A program made the translations under genes and the position numbers. From assembly GCA_902783245.1 (NCBI GenBank), contig CACZQF010000074.1, forward strand, positions 1 to 47,751: 47,751 nucleotides of DNA, in the 5' to 3' direction. Source of the stretch: an uncultured Spirochaetaceae bacterium (lineage in GTDB: Bacteria; Spirochaetota; Spirochaetia; Treponematales; Treponemataceae). Positions 1-8,619 of the stretch are shown one piece after another (position 1 is the stretch's first letter; every line of letters starts with the position of its first letter). The notes beneath the pieces were generated by a model that made no database searches, was not told the DNA's origin, and saw only the letters and a program-made list of their open reading frames with translations.

Positions 1-77
1 AGAATGTTCTTAAACCAGGCTGAATGTAAATTTATGCATTTCCAGCGTACTTTTACTAAGTTTACTCTTTTTTCAGT

Positions 78-106
78 TTGACATAAAAACACCGTTACGG
101 TAATAT
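78..106 (+). promoter_or_regulatory. Promoter of rny
   Basis: A perfect -35 TTGACA (78-83) is followed after 17 bp by TAATAT (101-106, 4 of 6 to the -10 consensus). Transcription would start near 113 and the gene starts at 145 with a Shine-Dalgarno sequence (AGGAGA, about 132-137). Bases 1-77 hold nothing I can assign. Confidence 0.6.
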
Positions 107-144
107 AAAGGTAACTATTCCAATTTTAAAATGAGGAGACGAAC

Positions 145-1674
145 ATGACAACGATTATGTTCATACTGCTCCCGATTGTTGGAATTGTTCTTGGATGGAT
201 TATTCGCTGGCTGTATGCCAGATTTCAACTCTCTGCGTCAGAACAAAAGGCAGAACGTGTAAAACAGGATGCGATAAAAGAAGCAGAAGCACAGAAAAAA
301 GAAATTTTGCTCGAAGCAAAGGATGAACTCATTCGTGAACGAAACCAGCAGGAGCGGGAAAACCGTGAGCGCCGTATAGAAATACAACGGTACGAGTCAA
401 GAGTATCAAAAAAAGAGGAACTGCTTGATAAACGTGCTGCTGACTATGACAAACAGGAAAAGGAGTATGCCGAGCGCGTTGCTGCTATGGAAAAACGAGA
501 GGCTGTCATGCAGCTTCAGGAAGAACAGTACCGCAAGGAGCTTGAGCGCATTTCCGGCCTGAGCGTTCAGGAAGCAAAAAATCTTATTATAAAGAATCTT
601 GAGAACGATGCTCGGCATGACGCGCAGGCACTGCTGAACAAAGTGGAACAGGACGCACAGCTTGCCGCTGAAAAGAAGGCGCGTGACATTCTGGTAACCA
701 CTATCCAGCGCATCGCCACGGAGACTACAAGCGACATTACGGTCACCACCGTGTCGCTGCCGAGCGATGAGATGAAGGGAAGGATCATCGGCCGCGAAGG
801 CCGCAATATCCGCACGCTGGAAACGCTGACAGGCGTTGATATCATCATCGATGATACGCCGGAAGCCGTAGTCATCTCATGCTTTGATCCGGTGCGCAAG
901 GAAATCGCAAAGGTATCTCTGGAGCGCCTTATCGCGGACGGACGTATTCACCCCGCCCGCATTGAGGAGATTGTCCAGAAGGTAACGCGCGAAGTCCAGC
1001 AGAAGATCTATGAGGAAGGCGAAAAGGCACTCTTTGATCTCGGAATCCACAACATGAACACCGACAGTGTGATCGCACTGGGCCGCCTGTACTTCCGTAC
1101 CAGCTACGGCCAGAACGTGCTCACCCACTCCAAGGAAGTGGCGCTGCTGTCAGGCATGCTTGCCTCCGAGCTCGGTGCAAACCGTGAGCTCGCCAAACGT
1201 GCGGCAATTCTGCATGATATCGGCAAAGGCGCTGAGAACGACAGTGACCAGAACCATGCCGAAGTGGGCGCAGAAATGGCACGCAAAATGGGCGAAGAGC
1301 CTAAGGTTATCAACGCCATCGGCGCGCATCATAATGACATTGAGCCTGCAAGCCTTGAGGCGGTCATCGTGCAGATTGCGGATGCCATCTCAGCGTCACG
1401 CCCCGGCGCGCGCCGCGAGACCGTAGACAACTACGTCAAACGTCTTGAAAACCTTGAGGAAGTCGCCGAGCACTTTCCCGGCGTTGAAAAGGCCTATGCC
1501 ATACAGGCAGGACGCGAACTGCGTATTCTGGTCAACAACGAAAAGGTGCCCGAGCAGCAGGTTAAGGAACTGGCCCGCAGCATTGCAAAGCAGATTGAAA
1601 GCGATCTGAAGTATCCTGGAAGAATCAAGCTTACCATGATACGCGAGACGCGCATTATAGAGTATGCACGTTAA
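145..1674 (+). CDS. rny: Ribonuclease Y
   Basis: Membrane-anchored endoribonuclease that starts mRNA decay. The 509-residue product has the family order: an N-terminal membrane helix (about residues 4-24), a long charged coiled coil (about 30-195), a KH RNA-binding domain with the GRIIGREGRNIR loop (near 210-225), and an HD domain with the metal-binding HD pair in AAILHDIGKG (about 350-360). Length matches the usual size of about 510-520. The ATG at 145 has an AGGAGA Shine-Dalgarno sequence. The gene has its own promoter and terminator, so it is probably monocistronic. Nothing is missing from the catalytic core. Confidence 0.97.
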   Translation: MTTIMFILLPIVGIVLGWIIRWLYARFQLSASEQKAERVKQDAIKEAEAQKKEILLEAKDELIRERNQQERENRERRIEIQRYESRVSKKEELLDKRAADYDKQEKEYAERVAAMEKREAVMQLQEEQYRKELERISGLSVQEAKNLIIKNLENDARHDAQALLNKVEQDAQLAAEKKARDILVTTIQRIATETTSDITVTTVSLPSDEMKGRIIGREGRNIRTLETLTGVDIIIDDTPEAVVISCFDPVRKEIAKVSLERLIADGRIHPARIEEIVQKVTREVQQKIYEEGEKALFDLGIHNMNTDSVIALGRLYFRTSYGQNVLTHSKEVALLSGMLASELGANRELAKRAAILHDIGKGAENDSDQNHAEVGAEMARKMGEEPKVINAIGAHHNDIEPASLEAVIVQIADAISASRPGARRETVDNYVKRLENLEEVAEHFPGVEKAYAIQAGRELRILVNNEKVPEQQVKELARSIAKQIESDLKYPGRIKLTMIRETRIIEYAR

Positions 1675-1690
1675 AACATGCATGTAAAAT

Positions 1691-1728
1691 AAAAAAAGGC
1701 TGTCCTCTTTTTTGGACAGCCTTTTTTT
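1691..1728 (+). terminator. Rho-independent terminator after rny
   Basis: Perfect stem of about 15 bp, with an A-run on the left (1691-1705), loop TCTTTTTT and right arm GGACAGCC plus a T-run (1714-1728). Because the stem carries A and T runs on both sides it can also stop transcription of the convergent gene at 1771-2358. Confidence 0.93.
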
Positions 1729-1770
1729 ATTGTTTGTACATTGTGCTCCCGGCACAACACGGCAGCGTGA

Positions 1771-2358
1771 CTACAAGATCATAAACCGCAGGTATACGGA
1801 AACCGTATTGTCGGCATTATCGTTGCCGCGCGGCATATGCTTCCAAGCTGCACCGAACACCGGTGCAATGCCGGTCTGTCCGTACTTCATGTCATATTCA
1901 AGCGCAAGCTTAAAGCCGTTGCCCCAGCTGGAGTGCACGGTCTCGGACTTGCGGTAATCCAGATCGATCACAGCGCTCCTTCTTCCGAGTGCATACAGCA
2001 CAGAGAAACTGAAGCCTCCGAGTCCCGGATACACACGCAGACCGGCCAGAAATGAATAATCAAAGATATAGCAGTGCTGGCCGCCCTTCCAGAACAGATC
2101 CGTCATCAGATCACAGCCGCCGATCAGGTGTACGTTGTCCGTAAGCACGCCGAAAATCCCTGCGTCACCGCCCAGAATGATACGGCTGAAATCATCAGAG
2201 TTCATATCGGATACCAGATCCTTCATACCCCGATCTCCGTAGAACGTATATCCTGATCCTATGCTGAACTGCACACCGACCGGGTTAGTATTTTCTTTCG
2301 CAAAACATCCTGCAGCAATACAAAAAGAGATCAACACCGCTGCGACAACATGTTTCAT
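1771..2358 (-). CDS. Small exported beta-barrel-like protein
   Basis: A 195-residue protein of unknown role. It starts with a signal peptide (hydrophobic VVAAVLISFCIAAGCFA, cleavage after AKA-like residues around 21). The mature part is rich in alternating Gly/aromatic strands (GSGYTFYGDRG, FSFSVLYALG, NGFKLALEYDMKYG) and ends in VSVYLRFMIL, as in short outer-membrane beta-barrels of treponemes. I chose the ATG at 2358 over the TTG at 2361, because the GGAGGG Shine-Dalgarno sequence (2366-2371, minus strand) lies 6-7 nt from it. There is a Cys in the signal region, but the surrounding GCFAKE gives only a weak lipobox. Monocistronic, convergent with rny. Confidence 0.75.
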   Translation of the reverse strand: MKHVVAAVLISFCIAAGCFAKENTNPVGVQFSIGSGYTFYGDRGMKDLVSDMNSDDFSRIILGGDAGIFGVLTDNVHLIGGCDLMTDLFWKGGQHCYIFDYSFLAGLRVYPGLGGFSFSVLYALGRRSAVIDLDYRKSETVHSSWGNGFKLALEYDMKYGQTGIAPVFGAAWKHMPRGNDNADNTVSVYLRFMIL

Positions 2359-2605
2359 CAATAGCCCTCCGCTTCATAATCTCGCAAACAGAATGCTGCC
2401 TTCTCAGAAAGCAGGCGACATTCCGATCCTTATATCTATCGGCAGAAAATGCCGCATGTTTTACCGCATTATTTAAAGAACCAAAAAAAGCATACATACA
2501 CGATACTGCCGGCAAAGAAACAAAGGACAGCCGCCATTAGTTTCTTTCAGTTCTTTACCACCCGGTACCATTTTTTGCAATTATCTGTATTATCCCGCAG
2601 TTCCC

Positions 2606-2634
2606 TTGACATCATGCGTAATAACCGATTTAAT
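2606..2634 (+). promoter_or_regulatory. Promoter of the first potBCAD-mtaD operon
   Basis: TTGACA (2606-2611), 17-bp spacer, TTTAAT (2629-2634). Transcription should begin about 20 nt before the ATG at 2661. The rest of the 2359-2660 gap shows only the Shine-Dalgarno region of the divergent gene and no further recognisable structure. Confidence 0.75.
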
Positions 2635-2660
2635 AGCATATACAGTTTTTTGGGGAAAAT

Positions 2661-3503
2661 ATGAATAAAAATACACATTATATCCCTGTGTTACTCGCTT
2701 TGGTGCTGCCGCTGCTGACCGTGGTCATCTTTTTGTTCTACCCGCTGCTGCAGACCATTCTGCCTACCTTCTTTCCTGCAGGCTTTTCGCTCACCGCTTA
2801 CACCGGCTTTTTCAGCGACAGCCTGAACCGCATCATCTTTTTCAGATCTATACGTCTGTCGGTGCTCACCACCGCCATCTGCATGGCTGCAGGGATTCCC
2901 GCCGCCTACTATCTGAGCAGACTTTCAGGCGTAAAGAAGCGAGTGCTTAATTCGCTCATCCTGTTCCCGCTGCTCACCAACGCGGTGGTACGCGGCTTTG
3001 CATGGATCAGCATTCTGGGCAAAAACGGACTTATAAACCAGCTGCTCACCGGCCTGCATCTTACCAAGGCGCCGGTCCAGCTGCTCTACACGGACGGAGC
3101 GATCGTTGTCGGCTCCGTCTATCTTTTTCTGCCTGTTATGATCTCATCGCTTACGTCCGTTATGGAGCAGATCAGCGTTGATATAGAAGAGGCGGCGCAC
3201 ACGCTCGGCGCAGGTACCTGCGCCGTATTTCTGAGGATCATCACTCCGCTCGCGCTGCCGGGAATCATCACGGGCAGCGTGCTCGTGTTCGCAGGTACCA
3301 TAAGCGCCTACACCACGCCGACGCTGCTCGGCGGCAATAAAAAAATGATGCTTGCCACGCTGCTGTACCAGCAGAGCAGCACACTTTCGGACTGGAACGC
3401 CGCAGCCGTCATTTCGCTCATTATGATCGTCATAAGCCTCGGCATCATGAAAGTTTTCACATCGGTGGCGTCATCCATGGACAGGAGGAAATCATATGTA
3501 TAA
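2661..3503 (+). CDS. potB: ABC permease, PotB type
   Basis: Inner-membrane permease of a polyamine-type (spermidine/putrescine) ABC importer, 280 residues, about six membrane helices starting at residues 8-30. The EAA loop, which docks on the ATPase, is visible as EEAAHTLGAGTCAVFLRIITPLALPG (about 178-203; cited in part). FAWISILGKNGLINQLL is typical of PotB. First gene of a five-gene operon; it overlaps the next permease by 8 nt. The same domain organisation recurs in the second copy at 45693-46685. The actual substrate cannot be read from the sequence. Confidence 0.88.
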   Translation: MNKNTHYIPVLLALVLPLLTVVIFLFYPLLQTILPTFFPAGFSLTAYTGFFSDSLNRIIFFRSIRLSVLTTAICMAAGIPAAYYLSRLSGVKKRVLNSLILFPLLTNAVVRGFAWISILGKNGLINQLLTGLHLTKAPVQLLYTDGAIVVGSVYLFLPVMISSLTSVMEQISVDIEEAAHTLGAGTCAVFLRIITPLALPGIITGSVLVFAGTISAYTTPTLLGGNKKMMLATLLYQQSSTLSDWNAAAVISLIMIVISLGIMKVFTSVASSMDRRKSYV

Positions 3504-4272
3504 GCACAGGGTTATCACCGTCACATCGATCATCGTGTTTTTATTCCTGTTCTGCCCGCTTTTTCTTATCATTATAACGGCATTTAACAGCGAGGACGCA
3601 ATCTCGCTGCCGCTGGCAGGATTCAGCCTCAAATGGTTCGCCAAGGTGTTCAAATCACGCTCGCTTACAGGCAGCTTCCGCTCAAGCCTGTATCTTGCGC
3701 TCACTGCCGCCTGCATAGGAACAGTGATCGGACTCATCGCCGCCGCCGCGCTCGTAAGCATCAGAAAAAAAGCAGCTGACGTCATCTATAATATATTCCT
3801 GTCTCCGTCCCTGATTCCGGGCATCGTAACCGGCTACATTCTGTTCCGATTTATGGTAGTGCAGATACAGCTGCCGCTCATCGCCGCATTGGTGACGGGA
3901 CACATGCTCATCGTGCTGCCCTATACGGTGCGCATTATCTGCGCCAGCCTGCGGCAGACCGATCCGAGCATTGCCGAGGCGGCGCGCACGCTCGGCTGTA
4001 CGCCGCTCATGGCGTTCGTGCGCGTGGTGCTGCCGGAGCTGCAGCCGGCACTGCTTTCAGCTTTTATGCTTGCATTCATCAACTCATTCAACAATATTCC
4101 GGTTTCCATGTACCTGAAAGGCCCCGGCATGGAAACGCTGCCCTACTCCATGATGAATTATATCGAATATAACTACGATCCCACGGTAAGCGCGCTGTCG
4201 GTCATGCTCATGGGAATGACGCTGGCATTTATGCTCATCATCGACTACACCGCCATGAAAAAGGAGAAATAA
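3496..4272 (+). CDS. potC: ABC permease, PotC type
   Basis: Second permease of the importer, 258 residues, about six membrane helices. The EAA loop is IAEAARTLGCTPLMAFVRVV (about 162-181), and the NSFNNIPVSMYLKGPG stretch near 193-208 is characteristic of PotC. Its ATG lies inside the 3' end of the upstream permease (8-nt overlap), with AGGAGG (3482-3487) placed in that gene, which implies translational coupling. It forms the transmembrane pore together with the PotB-type subunit. Confidence 0.88.
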   Translation: MYKHRVITVTSIIVFLFLFCPLFLIIITAFNSEDAISLPLAGFSLKWFAKVFKSRSLTGSFRSSLYLALTAACIGTVIGLIAAAALVSIRKKAADVIYNIFLSPSLIPGIVTGYILFRFMVVQIQLPLIAALVTGHMLIVLPYTVRIICASLRQTDPSIAEAARTLGCTPLMAFVRVVLPELQPALLSAFMLAFINSFNNIPVSMYLKGPGMETLPYSMMNYIEYNYDPTVSALSVMLMGMTLAFMLIIDYTAMKKEK

Positions 4273-4278
4273 TACACA

Positions 4279-5280
4279 ATGGCATACGGAATACTTTCTA
4301 ATATACAGCTTTCATACGACGGCGGTACGCCGATCCTGCGCGACCTGAATCTGGAAATCCACAAAGGCGAGCTGCTTTCGCTGCTCGGACCGTCGGGCTG
4401 CGGCAAAACCACCACGCTCCGCATCATGGCGGGACTCATCACGCCTGACAGCGGTACGTTCATGCTTGACGACAAAGACATGACGACGGTACCCGTACAC
4501 AAGCGTGACTTCGGCCTGGTGTTCCAGAGCTACGCGCTGTTTCCGCACATGAGCGTATACAACAACATAGCATTCGGTCTTAAGATGAAAAAACTGCCCG
4601 CAGCCGACATAGACGCGCGCGTAAAGCGTATGGCCGGTATCTGCGGCATAGAGGAGTATCTGGCAAGGTTTCCCAAGCAGCTTTCGGGCGGCCAGCGGCA
4701 GCGCGTGGCACTGGCCCGTGCACTTGTCACCGAGCCAAAGCTGCTGCTGCTTGACGAACCGCTGTCCAATCTGGACGCGCAGCTCAGAATCCAGATGCGT
4801 ACGTCCATCAAGCGCATACAGCAGCAGCTCGGAATCACCACGGTGTTCGTGACCCATGATCAGGAAGAATGTTTTTCCATCTCAGACCGGGTGGCCGTCA
4901 TGGACAAAGGCGTGATCGTACAGTGTGCATCGCCCGAAACCATCTACAGCAGGCCCGCAAGCATTATGGTGGCACGGTTCGTGGGATACAAGAATTTCTT
5001 TACGCCCGAGCAGGCCGCCCGGCTCGGCATAGACGTGCCGCAGGACTGCACGCAGGTCTGCATACGTCCCGGAGACATAGCGGTTGTGCCGGCGGCAGAA
5101 GCTTCCGCGCTGCCGTGCAAAATCGAAGTGCGTACCTACCTCGGCACCGGCTACCAGTACGAAGTGACTGCGGGCGGGTGCCAGATCACCGTAGCAAGCG
5201 GAGCTGAGCCGGCGCTGCAGCCCGGAGATTCCGCAGGCCTTGTCTTTAACAAAGACAAGCTCGTGTTTTTGAGCAAATGA
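4279..5280 (+). CDS. potA: ABC transporter ATPase, PotA type
   Basis: ATP-hydrolysing subunit of the importer, 333 residues. Walker A GPSGCGKTT at residues 37-45, signature LSGGQRQR at 135-142, Walker B LLLLDE at 155-160, H-loop His193 in VTHDQ. The C-terminal third (about 240-333) is a TOBE-like regulatory domain (VCIRPGDIAVV), as in PotA/FbpC/MalK-type ATPases. It starts 6 nt after the PotC-type gene. Slightly shorter than classic PotA (about 370). PotA, FbpC and thiamine-type ATPases are hard to separate, so the substrate assignment rests on the permeases and binding protein. Confidence 0.88.
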   Translation: MAYGILSNIQLSYDGGTPILRDLNLEIHKGELLSLLGPSGCGKTTTLRIMAGLITPDSGTFMLDDKDMTTVPVHKRDFGLVFQSYALFPHMSVYNNIAFGLKMKKLPAADIDARVKRMAGICGIEEYLARFPKQLSGGQRQRVALARALVTEPKLLLLDEPLSNLDAQLRIQMRTSIKRIQQQLGITTVFVTHDQEECFSISDRVAVMDKGVIVQCASPETIYSRPASIMVARFVGYKNFFTPEQAARLGIDVPQDCTQVCIRPGDIAVVPAAEASALPCKIEVRTYLGTGYQYEVTAGGCQITVASGAEPALQPGDSAGLVFNKDKLVFLSK

Positions 5281-5284
5281 TGGT

Positions 5285-5299
5285 GCGGCATCAGGCCGC
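5285..5299 (+). other. Intercistronic stem-loop, ATPase/binding-protein junction
   Basis: GCGGC (5285-5289), loop ATCAG, GCCGC (5295-5299), in the 48-nt gap before the binding-protein gene and with no T-run. Such hairpins often protect the downstream, more abundant binding-protein mRNA; that role is inferred. Confidence 0.4.
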
Positions 5300-5328
5300 G
5301 CGTCAGAAAATATACGGAGGAAAAGTTT

Positions 5329-6393
5329 ATGAGAAGAATCAGTGTTTCAGTACGCGCATGCGCACTGGCAGGAGTGATTGCGGCAGTGATCCCGGCAGCA
5401 GTAACTGCCGGCGGTAAGAAGGATGCGGCAAAGCAGGAGCTTATCGTATCCACATGGGGACTGTCCGAGGACTCTCTGTGGTCAGAAGTTTACGAGCCTT
5501 TTGAAAAAGAAAAGAACGTAAAGGTGATTCTGGACACCGGCAACGCGCAGGAGCGCTACACAAAGATGAGCAGTGATCCCAACTCAACCATCGACATCAT
5601 CGAGCTTGCACAGAAAGACGTGGCGAACGGTGTAGCCGACGGTGCATTTGCTCCCGTTCAGCCGTCAGACATCGCCTGTTTTGACAAACTGCTTCCCGCC
5701 GCTCAGGAAGTAATCAAAAGCGGTTCAGGCGTACCCTACACCATCAACAGCATCGGCATCATCTATGACGAGCAGGCCGCCGGTATGAAAATCACCGAAT
5801 GGAAAGACCTGTGGAATCCGGCGCTCAAGGGCAAGATTGCCATCCCCGCCATCACCACAACATTCGGTCCCGGCTTTATGTGCATTGCAGCCGACGTCTA
5901 CGGTACTCCCGTAACGGCTGATAAGGGCGAAACTGCATTCAAGGCGCTTGCAGACCTTAAGCCGAATGTAGCGAGCACCTACGCAAAGGCCTCTGACGTG
6001 GCAAACCTGATGAAAAACGGTGAGATCGCGGTTGCGGTTGTCGGCGACTTCGGCGTGCCGGTCATCAGCAAAGCATGTCCCTCGGCAACTTATATCGTAC
6101 CTGCGAGCGGAACCTACGCAAACTTCAACGTAATCAATATCAGCAAAAAATCAAAGAACCGCGAGCTTGCCATCGCATACATCAACTACCGCGTGCTGCC
6201 CGAAACCGAAGTGCGCACCGCTTCAGCCGTAAACGACACGCCGGTAAACACAGAGGCAAAGCTTGACCCTGCAATCTCAAAGTATATGACCGTAGGCGCC
6301 GTTGCGGCCCGCGCAAAGATGGTGGACTTTACTTACATCCGCCCGCTGCTGTCCGCATGGATCGACCGCTACAACAAGCTTATGAACCAGTAG
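5329..6393 (+). CDS. potD: Periplasmic solute-binding protein, PotD-like
   Basis: Extracellular substrate-binding subunit of the importer, 354 residues. N-terminal signal peptide (about 1-27: RACALAGVIAAVIPAAVTAG) without a lipobox Cys, so probably a soluble periplasmic protein. The mature protein begins with ELIVSTWGLSEDSLWSEVYEPF, the PotD/thiamine-binding family start (cited in part), and has the DIIELAQKDVANG and GVPYTINSIGIIYDE blocks of that fold. Preceded by GGAGG (about 5316-5320). It sits between the ATPase and a deaminase gene; that company supports an amine- or nucleoside-like ligand, but the ligand is not determined. Confidence 0.82.
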   Translation: MRRISVSVRACALAGVIAAVIPAAVTAGGKKDAAKQELIVSTWGLSEDSLWSEVYEPFEKEKNVKVILDTGNAQERYTKMSSDPNSTIDIIELAQKDVANGVADGAFAPVQPSDIACFDKLLPAAQEVIKSGSGVPYTINSIGIIYDEQAAGMKITEWKDLWNPALKGKIAIPAITTTFGPGFMCIAADVYGTPVTADKGETAFKALADLKPNVASTYAKASDVANLMKNGEIAVAVVGDFGVPVISKACPSATYIVPASGTYANFNVINISKKSKNRELAIAYINYRVLPETEVRTASAVNDTPVNTEAKLDPAISKYMTVGAVAARAKMVDFTYIRPLLSAWIDRYNKLMNQ

Positions 6394-6400
6394 GTCTGCC

Positions 6401-7714
6401 ATGACAACGGTATTACGGCACGCCAGACTGCTGTGCATGAACAGCAGCATGGACTATTTTCCTGACGGCTACATAGCATTCTGCGGCACGGATATTATAG
6501 AGACGGGCACAGAGACGCAGTATCATCATTTTCCCGACGCACAGGAAATAGACATGCACGGCGATATCGTAATGCCGGCGCTCATCAACTGCCATACCCA
6601 TCTGGGCATGGCGGCGTTCAGGACGCTCGGCGATGACATGCCCGACCGGCTCAACCGGTTCCTGTTTCCGCTCGAAAACGCCTGTATGACCAAAGAGCTT
6701 GTCTACGCCTCAAGCCGTCTGTGCATGGCCGAGCTTATGCTGGCCGGTACGGCGGCTGCGCTTGACATGTATTATTTTGAGGACAGCGTCATGCGCGCCG
6801 CGCATGACATGCATTTCAGGCTGTGGGCAGGCGAAACGCTGCTTGACGCCCCGCACTGTGATGCCGATGGTTTTGACCGGGGGCTCAGGCTTATAGAATC
6901 GCAGCTTGCGCTGCAGGATGATCTGGTGACCGCTGTCTGTGCGCCGCATGCCCCGTACAGTGTAAGCGGGCCGCATCTGGCGCAGGTACAGCAGTTCGCA
7001 AAAGCGCACGGCATTCTATGGAGCATGCATGTGTCCGAAATGCCGCGGGAAGACGCGCAGTGCCGGTCACAGTACGGCTGTTCCCCTATCAGGCATCTGG
7101 CGGATTCAAGGCTGCTTGACGAACGGCTTATCGCCGCGCACTGCATCTATACGGATCCGCAGGACATTCCCGTTATAGCTGATACCGGCGCGGTGATAAC
7201 GCACTGCCCCGTATCGAACGCTAAGGCCGCCAAAGGTGTGGCTCCGGTACATGCCATGATGCAGCAGGGCATCTGTGTTACGCTCGGTACCGACGGACCT
7301 TCAAGCGGCAACACGCTCGACATGTTTACACAGCTTAAGGCCACCGCGATCCTGCAGAAGAACCTGCTCAAGGACAGATCCGCGCTTCCTGCAAAAGAAA
7401 TCGTAAAGCTTGCTACCTGCAATGCAGCCCGCGCGCTCAAAGCACGAATCGGCATGCTTGAGCCCGGCTTCAAAGCGGACATACTCGTGCTTTCTGCACA
7501 TGACCCGAACATGATTCCAGTTCACGACGTGTATTCCGCCGTGGTCTACGGCGCGCAGGTACAGAACGTAAAGCACCTGTGGGTGAACGGAACGCAGACC
7601 GTACAAGACCACACGCTTACACTGGCTGACATGCGGCAGCTTGCCGACGACTTTACTATGGCCGCCGCGCAGTTCAACCATGCCGCAGAAGCAGCAGCCC
7701 GGCCGCTCAGCTGA
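6401..7714 (+). CDS. mtaD: Amidohydrolase, MTA/SAH deaminase-like
   Basis: Zinc/iron amidohydrolase of the TrzN/ATZ family, most like 5-methylthioadenosine/S-adenosylhomocysteine deaminases (437 residues). Metal ligands are visible: H65-T-H67 in LINCHTHLGM, the later His in MHVSE, the His in AHCIY and the Asp in LGTDGPSSGN. It begins 8 nt after the binding-protein stop, so it is co-transcribed with the transporter. MTA is the by-product of spermidine synthesis, so a link to a polyamine importer makes sense, but guanine or other N-heterocycle deamination is not excluded. Confidence 0.78.
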   Translation: MTTVLRHARLLCMNSSMDYFPDGYIAFCGTDIIETGTETQYHHFPDAQEIDMHGDIVMPALINCHTHLGMAAFRTLGDDMPDRLNRFLFPLENACMTKELVYASSRLCMAELMLAGTAAALDMYYFEDSVMRAAHDMHFRLWAGETLLDAPHCDADGFDRGLRLIESQLALQDDLVTAVCAPHAPYSVSGPHLAQVQQFAKAHGILWSMHVSEMPREDAQCRSQYGCSPIRHLADSRLLDERLIAAHCIYTDPQDIPVIADTGAVITHCPVSNAKAAKGVAPVHAMMQQGICVTLGTDGPSSGNTLDMFTQLKATAILQKNLLKDRSALPAKEIVKLATCNAARALKARIGMLEPGFKADILVLSAHDPNMIPVHDVYSAVVYGAQVQNVKHLWVNGTQTVQDHTLTLADMRQLADDFTMAAAQFNHAAEAAARPLS

Positions 7715-7769
7715 TTTCTTTTTTTTCTGTATTTCAGGCGTTTTCTCCCACAGACACAAAAAAGTGGTG

Positions 7770-7775
7770 TATAAT
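7770..7775 (+). promoter_or_regulatory. -10 box of nudC, start-codon proximal
   Basis: Perfect TATAAT preceded directly by TG, only 6 nt before the ATG at 7782. No good -35 is visible. Expected transcription start is at or next to the ATG, and there is no Shine-Dalgarno sequence. Confidence 0.65.
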
Positions 7776-7781
7776 AAAATC

Positions 7782-8603
7782 ATGTCGATGCTCAGCAACC
7801 AAAAAACTATCTTCTGTGAAAATCATTTTGTATTCCGCGGCAGGGAGATCATGCTCCAGCAGGAAAGCGAATCCGGCTATGAAAAAATCATAGACACCAA
7901 GCTGGGTATGCTCCCTTCCGAAGATGCCGTGCGCAAGTGCCTTGACCAGCAGATTGCAGACGACTGGTTTGCCGAACTGGAATGGAACATCTTTGCGGTG
8001 GAGCTTGAGCCGGTGGCTCCTGACCCCGCGGGCATGCGTCCCATACCGCTGCGTGATTTTTTTGCCGCCGCGGATGAAAAGACATCATCTCTCGCCGCCC
8101 GAGCAAAGGCGCTGCTGTCATGGCGGCGGAGCTTCAGGTTCTGTCCGGTATGCGGCAAAAAGCTCAACGATGACAAAGTGCTTACGGCACGGACCTGCCC
8201 GGGCTGCGGCAAGCAGTTTTTTCCGCGCATTGAGCCTGCCGTCATTACACTGGTCACAGACAAGGACAAGCTGCTGCTGGTGCGCCATGCACAGCGTATA
8301 CAGAACGTATGGGCATGCATATCAGGTTTTATAGAGACGGGCGAAACGCCCGAGCAGGCAGTGCTGCGTGAAGTAAAAGAAGAGACGGGAATCGAAGTGA
8401 CCGATATCCGCTATGTAGGCAGCCAGGCATGGCCGTTCCCGGACCAGCTCATGCTCGCCTACCGTGCGGAATACAAAAGCGGGAATCTGGCGCTGCAGGC
8501 ATCCGAGATACAGGAGGCGCAGTGGTTCAGCCGCGACAGCCTGCCGCAGATACCGCAGCCGGGATCCATAGCGCATAAACTGATCACCGGCGTCTTCGGC
8601 TGA
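7782..8603 (+). CDS. nudC: NADH pyrophosphatase (NudC-type Nudix hydrolase)
   Basis: Hydrolyses NADH to NMNH and AMP; relatives also remove NAD caps from RNA. The 273-residue product has a four-Cys zinc ribbon (FCPVCGKK ... TCPGCGKQ, about 123-145), the Nudix box GFIETGETPEQAVLREVKEE (GX5EX7REUXEE pattern) and a SQxWPFP block (GSQAWPFPDQ) that marks NudC; the usual Ser after PFP is changed. The open frame continues upstream to 7641, but that part overlaps mtaD and reads as low-complexity (DFFFFC). I chose the ATG at 7782 because a perfect -10 lies 6 nt before it; an ATG at 7788 is the alternative. Confidence 0.88.
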   Translation: MSMLSNQKTIFCENHFVFRGREIMLQQESESGYEKIIDTKLGMLPSEDAVRKCLDQQIADDWFAELEWNIFAVELEPVAPDPAGMRPIPLRDFFAAADEKTSSLAARAKALLSWRRSFRFCPVCGKKLNDDKVLTARTCPGCGKQFFPRIEPAVITLVTDKDKLLLVRHAQRIQNVWACISGFIETGETPEQAVLREVKEETGIEVTDIRYVGSQAWPFPDQLMLAYRAEYKSGNLALQASEIQEAQWFSRDSLPQIPQPGSIAHKLITGVFG

Positions 8604-8619
8604 TTCCCGCACTCACATA

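Noticed and set aside
4312-4857. 181-codon minus-strand frame opposite the first potA
   Set aside because: Antisense shadow of a complete ATPase gene with all motifs in place.
7641-7781. Upstream extension of nudC
   Set aside because: It overlaps the end of the amidohydrolase gene, is low in complexity, and a -10 box lies inside it directly before the chosen ATG.
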